From Salisediminibacterium halotolerans (GTDB taxonomy: Bacteria > Bacillota > Bacilli > Bacillales > Salisediminibacteriaceae), in contig NZ_RKQQ01000003.1 in the NCBI RefSeq assembly GCF_003814815.1, forward strand, positions 62,001 through 126,000: DNA of 64,000 bases. The letters are read 5' to 3'. The notes under the pieces were generated by a model, which was not told the origin of the DNA, made no database searches, and saw nothing but the letters and a program-made list of their open reading frames with translations. The translations under genes were made by a program, and so were the position numbers. Below, piece after piece: positions 62,604 to 64,000 of this stretch (its first letter is position 1; each line of letters begins with the position of its first letter).

Positions 62604-64000
62604 TTAAACTTCCATAATGATCGGCAAGATCATCGGTTTTCGTTTTGTTTTTTCATATAAGAAAGGTCCGAGTGTGTCGGAAATCTCATTTTTAATTTCA
62701 GACCATTGCGTCGTTTTGTTTTTCATTAATCCGTTTAAATGCGTCGATAACTTACGCTGTGCTTGGTTGATTAAATCGCCCGATTCACGCATATATACAA
62801 ACCCGCGTGAAATGATATCCGGGCCGGAAGCAATTTTATAATCTTTCATATTAATCGTTACAACAACAACGACTAACCCTTCTTCAGAGAGGATACGGCG
62901 GTCGCGTAAAACGATATTGCCGATATCACCGATGCCGCTGCCGTCAACATAGATCGATCCCGAAGGAATTTTGCCGGCAAGCGACGCTTCATTGCGATCG
63001 AGCGCAAGAACATCGCCGATATCCATAATAAATGAATTTTCTTCCGGAACGCCGGTATCTTTCGCTAAATGCGTATGCATTTTAAGCATCCGGTATTCGC
63101 CGTGAATCGGCATGAAAAACTTAGGACGCATCAGTCGGAGCATCAACTTCTGCTCTTCTTGTCCGCCGTGACCGGACGTGTGAATATCATTTAACGATCC
63201 GTGAATGACCTCGGCTCCTGCACGGAAAAGCTGATTAATTATTTTATTGACGCTCATTGTATTTCCCGGAATCGGGGAAGACGAGAAGATGACTGTATCT
63301 CCGGGAATGATCTGAATTTGTCTGTGCGTTCCGTGCGCAATTCTTGACAGAGCGGCCATTGGTTCGCCTTGACTGCCGGTACATAAAATCAAAACTTGAT
63401 CTGCGGGAATTTTGTTCAGCTGATTCGGTTCGATAAACGTTTCATCTGGAGCATTGATATAGCCCAATTCACGCCCGATCCGAATGGCAGATTCCATGCT
63501 TCTGCCGAAAACAGCTACTTTACGTCCGTATTTCACCGCTGATTCGACAGCCTGCTGCAGCCGGTAAATATTTGATGCGAACGTTGCAAAAATAATCCGG
63601 CCGTCCACTTTGCGGAAAATGCCTTCAATACTTTCGCCGACTTTTCGTTCAGACATCGTGAATCCGGGAATTTCTGCGTTCGTGCTGTCGGAAAGCAGGC
63701 AAAGGACACCTTCCTCGCCGATCTTAGCCATCTTTGACAAATTGGCAGGCTCGCCGACCGGCGTGAAATCGAATTTAAAATCACCGGTCTGGACGATATT
63801 GCCTTCCGGTGTTTTCACGACGATCCCCAAAGAATCCGGAATGCTGTGTGTTGTGCGGAAAAAAGAAACGGCTGTTTTTTGGAATTTGATAACCGTATCT
63901 TCCTGTACTTCGTTTAAGCTCGCGTTTCTAAGCAAACCGTGTTCTTCCAACTTGTTGCGAATCAATGCAAGGGCGAGGCGGCCGCCGTAAATAGGAGCAT
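62604..64000 (-). CDS. rnjA: Ribonuclease J1 (5' end outside window)
   Basis: The frame continues through the right window edge ([21 protein letters not shown] in frame), so about 90-100 N-terminal residues, including the HxHxDH metal motif, are missing. What is seen matches RNase [58 protein letters not shown] and the C-terminal domain ending PIIMEV. It is an essential 5'-3' exonuclease/endonuclease in mRNA decay and rRNA maturation. Convergent with ktrC. Confidence 0.95.
   Translation of the reverse strand, partial: APIYGGRLALALIRNKLEEHGLLRNASLNEVQEDTVIKFQKTAVSFFRTTHSIPDSLGIVVKTPEGNIVQTGDFKFDFTPVGEPANLSKMAKIGEEGVLCLLSDSTNAEIPGFTMSERKVGESIEGIFRKVDGRIIFATFASNIYRLQQAVESAVKYGRKVAVFGRSMESAIRIGRELGYINAPDETFIEPNQLNKIPADQVLILCTGSQGEPMAALSRIAHGTHRQIQIIPGDTVIFSSSPIPGNTMSVNKIINQLFRAGAEVIHGSLNDIHTSGHGGQEEQKLMLRLMRPKFFMPIHGEYRMLKMHTHLAKDTGVPEENSFIMDIGDVLALDRNEASLAGKIPSGSIYVDGSGIGDIGNIVLRDRRILSEEGLVVVVVTINMKDYKIASGPDIISRGFVYMRESGDLINQAQRKLSTHLNGLMKNKTTQWSEIKNEISDTLGPFLYEKTKRKPMILPIIMEV

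Noticed and set aside
1-64000. CRISPR array, prophage or defence island
   Set aside because: No regularly spaced short repeats, cas genes, phage structural genes, integrases or restriction-modification genes were seen; the only multi-copy repeat is the 423-bp element.

Overview
The window looks like chromosomal DNA of a Bacillaceae bacterium, Gram-positive and of moderate GC. Genes have strong Shine-Dalgarno sequences of the AAGGAGG type and GTG/TTG starts are frequent. Many genes are recognisable Bacillus subtilis orthologues (gltB/gltD, luxS, uppP, yjcG-yjcF, nfrA, dapH-ykuR, ykuT, ktrC, rnjA). The two secreted glucanases are very acidic, which hints at a salt-adapted host; this is inference. 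I see no prophage, CRISPR array or defence island. The novelty lies in a repeat element, in regulatory sites and in a few damaged or divergent genes.

Layout. 1-9.9 kb: FMN reductase, a GntR/UTRA regulator with a dre-like operator, a divergent pair of radical SAM/SPASM paralogues sharing an Fnr-like site, a membrane GGDEF protein, a LuxR-type regulator and a large membrane-anchored hydrolase. 9.9-19.9 kb: nitrogen and carbon core, gltB-gltD then malate synthase G and isocitrate lyase (glyoxylate shunt). 20-26 kb: a reductase, an alpha/beta hydrolase and two tandem GH16 beta-glucanases under a pair of LacI-type operators. 26-31.5 kb: HAD phosphatase, aldo/keto reductase, OsmC, a solitary trpB with a TRAP-like leader, DegV, and general stress protein 18 with a sigma-B promoter. 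32-41.5 kb: efflux pump, DEAD helicase, a small His-rich protein, a broken doxX, nucleotidyltransferase, NUDIX, AGCS symporter, GNAT pair, ZIP transporter. 41.7-50.3 kb: HAD, a broken cueP, two DUF805 proteins, baeRF-type protein, uppP, AraC regulator, macro domain, hemolysin III and tRNA-Val. 50.3-64 kb: pgpA, yjcG-yjcF, luxS, nfrA, a degenerate ABC ATPase, ktrA, an mscS-glutaredoxin-HD-GYP cluster, dapH-ykuR, ykuT, ktrC and the 3' part of rnjA.

The most unusual feature is a 423-bp element present as two full copies (31464-31886 and 46205-46627) and one half copy (35024-35236, inverted). It has short terminal inverted repeats, no coding capacity, and sits in transcription-terminator hairpins. 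Each full copy is flanked by a duplicated copy of the whole hairpin, so the target site duplication is the terminator itself. The half copy has replaced the 3' end of doxX. This fits a non-autonomous (MITE-like) derivative of an insertion sequence that targets palindromes.

Other points worth checking: a TRAP-type (G/U)AG series over the trpB ribosome site; cueP with a frameshift plus an in-frame UGA exactly at a conserved copper-ligand Cys; a 17-bp operator (15 of 17 identical) shared by the glyoxylate-shunt promoter and the His-rich small protein; and an ABC ATPase lacking its signature, Q-loop and H-loop residues.
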